Below are positions 42,404 through 43,697 of a stretch of 43,697 bases of DNA, piece by piece. A model generated the notes under the pieces. The model searched no databases, was not told the DNA's origin, and saw nothing but the letters and a program-made list of their open reading frames with translations. The DNA is from CAZDXJ01 sp964509475 (lineage in GTDB: Bacteria; Pseudomonadota; Gammaproteobacteria; Methylococcales; Methylomonadaceae). The stretch's first letter is position 1; each line of letters starts with the position of its first letter. Made by a program: the position numbers and the translations under genes. The DNA lies in contig CAZDXJ010000013.1 in NCBI GenBank assembly GCA_964509475.1, forward strand, positions 1-43,697. The letters are read 5' to 3'.

Positions 42404-43249
42404 TTAGTCTTTGCTAAGGTTCTGTAATTCCAGGGTTATTGCGCGGATATCCGGCATAACCCAGGTCGGTTGGTATTCGGATAAATGTAAATCCTTTTCA
42501 CTGGATACGCCGCTTAACACCATAATGCTGCGCATGTCGGCGCGAACCGCGCCTAATATGTCGGTATCCAGACGATCGCCAATAACAATGGTTTCCGAAG
42601 GTGTGACACCAAGCAGACGGGTAGCCTGGTGGTACATAATAGGTTCCGGTTTGCCGATAATGAGTGGGCTTACCCCGGTGGTTGCTTGCAAGGCGGCTAA
42701 TGTGGCACCATTGCCCGGCAGTAAACCGTATTCGGTAGGCAGGCTGGTATCGGCATTGGTAGCAATAAATCTTGCGCCAGAGCGAATATGTGTCGTAGCC
42801 GCCGCCAGTTTGTTCCAGGACAAACCTTTGTCCAGCCCGCAGACCACGATATCGGCTTTGTCCCTGTTCTGTCCCGCAGGTATGGGATCGGTAAAATCAA
42901 ATTCGCCCGTCAAGTCAAACCCCTGTTCGAGCAATGCCTGACGGGCACCACTTTCACCAATGACAAATATTTTTGTGGTCTCCGGATCAGTGATATCGCG
43001 TAAATAAAATGCCGTACTCATAGCGGAAGTCAGAATTTCTTCGAGACTCACAGTGACGCCCATTTGGGCAAGTTTCAGAGCGTATTGTTCAGGGGTTTGC
43101 CTGGCGTTATTTGTTGCCAGCATAAAAGGTATATGCAGGCTGCGCAGTGTCCGGAAAAAATCCTGCAGACCAGGTAATGCCCGGGTGCCGTGCCATAAAA
43201 CGCCGTCCATATCAATAATCAGAGCACGAATATCAAGCGGAAAATGCAT
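42404..43249 (-). CDS. HAD-IIA (NagD-like) sugar-phosphate phosphatase
   Basis: This 281-residue enzyme is a member of the HAD superfamily subclass IIA. The nucleophile motif is LIIDMDGVLWHG (D13, D15), motif II is FMLATNNARQTPEQY, motif III lysine is in IIGKPEPIMYHQA and motif IV is TIVIGDRLDTDILGA. Relatives dephosphorylate phosphoglycolate, glycerol phosphate, pNPP or dihydroxyacetone phosphate. It is the first gene of a pair with dhaK, so a DHAP- or glycerol-phosphate phosphatase role is plausible. Substrate is not fixed by sequence. Upstream 43250-43697 I see no gene and no confident regulatory site. Confidence 0.88.
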   Translation of the reverse strand: MHFPLDIRALIIDMDGVLWHGTRALPGLQDFFRTLRSLHIPFMLATNNARQTPEQYALKLAQMGVTVSLEEILTSAMSTAFYLRDITDPETTKIFVIGESGARQALLEQGFDLTGEFDFTDPIPAGQNRDKADIVVCGLDKGLSWNKLAAATTHIRSGARFIATNADTSLPTEYGLLPGNGATLAALQATTGVSPLIIGKPEPIMYHQATRLLGVTPSETIVIGDRLDTDILGAVRADMRSIMVLSGVSSEKDLHLSEYQPTWVMPDIRAITLELQNLSKD

Positions 43250-43697
43250 AGTTTTGGTTTCAAAAATAAAAGGCTAAGTTTACACTAATTGACGTTAAAA
43301 ATAGTGTGTGGGTACACTTGGTTTTTTAAGTTTGATTTATTTGGATTTTTCGAAAAAACGGTGTGTTTTTAGGTTCAATGCTCGATTGGCACGTCATAAT
43401 CATTTGCGCAAATAAAGCCTGGTATTATTTGGAGGCGTTAATTTATTGTTATGCGATTTTCTGAAAAAAGCTGTGTTGGTGGAGAAATTAAATAAATGAA
43501 ATCTTGACTGTAGACGCTAACATGATTATATTCACGAATCTTTCGTGTGGGAGAGTACAATTTTTTCAGGGAAGTGGGCTTGAGTAAGCTTGAACGGGCT
43601 GGGGTTTGTGACTGATGCTTGTAATATCCACTAATCTGTTTAATATATGATTATGAATAAATTTACGAAACTGCGACCTTGTTATTGCCGATAGGTT

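Noticed and set aside
43385..43415. TTGGCACG...TTTGC resembling a sigma-54 promoter
   Set aside because: The distance between the GG and GC pairs is about 16 bases instead of 10, so it does not fit sigma-54 geometry.
1..43697. CRISPR arrays, tRNA or rRNA genes
   Set aside because: No regularly spaced direct repeats, tRNA T-loop/acceptor patterns or rRNA-like stretches were noticed on either strand.

Overview
The window looks like chromosomal sequence from a gammaproteobacterium, most plausibly a type I (Methylococcales-like) methanotroph. Supporting signs are a bacteriohemerythrin whose metal ligands line up with the Methylococcus capsulatus protein, a complete zwf-pgl-edd-eda Entner-Doudoroff operon of the kind used by ribulose-monophosphate methylotrophs, a Pseudomonas-like cox cluster, a bioB-F-H-C-D operon and gammaproteobacterial ygfZ/ygfX neighbours. 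No methane or methanol oxidation gene is present, so this placement is an inference. There are no rRNA, tRNA, CRISPR, prophage or integrase genes.

Layout. 1-5.6 kb: Na+/H+ antiporter and Tex (minus), cobalamin adenosyltransferase (plus), Roadblock/LC7 protein (minus). 5.65-5.82 kb: a palindromic dispersed repeat. 6-10 kb: ygfZ and a Bacteroidetes-type heme A synthase (minus), a ygfX-like membrane gene and a thioredoxin-fold protein (plus), comF (minus). 10-14.5 kb: the biotin operon behind a BirA-type operator. 14.5-15 kb: bacteriohemerythrin behind a perfect FNR-type site at class II spacing. 15.4-21.5 kb: aa3/caa3 cytochrome oxidase and assembly genes (coxB, coxA, a 33-residue protein, ctaG, coxC, DUF2909-like, SURF1, a SCO-like protein). 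21.5-26.2 kb: one reading frame that joins heme A synthase (CtaA) to the SRP receptor FtsY, then ftsE, ftsX and rpoH; rpoH is preceded by a perfect CIRCE operator. 26.2-30.5 kb: an accessory island with a decayed IS66 transposase, several MITE-like inverted-repeat elements, an ABC importer of the nitrate/taurine class and a small exported protein with three near-identical 12-residue repeats. 30.5-33.9 kb: an aminotransferase divergent from uvrB. 33.9-38.7 kb: zwf-pgl-edd-eda (minus). 39-43.2 kb: rpiA, a YihV-like sugar kinase, and DhaL, DhaK and a HAD phosphatase that together suggest a dihydroxyacetone/triose module.

How the genes work together. The Entner-Doudoroff genes oxidise glucose-6-phosphate to pyruvate and glyceraldehyde-3-phosphate and yield NADPH; RpiA belongs to the pentose phosphate rearrangements. 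The cox genes build a terminal oxidase whose heme A needs CtaA. The usual next genes of the cox cluster, cyoE and sco, are missing exactly where the CtaA-FtsY junction lies, so a deletion or rearrangement probably fused two unrelated operons. The most unusual items are the CtaA-FtsY fusion, HrcA/CIRCE control of sigma-32, the FNR-hemerythrin promoter and the repeat-protein/ABC island.
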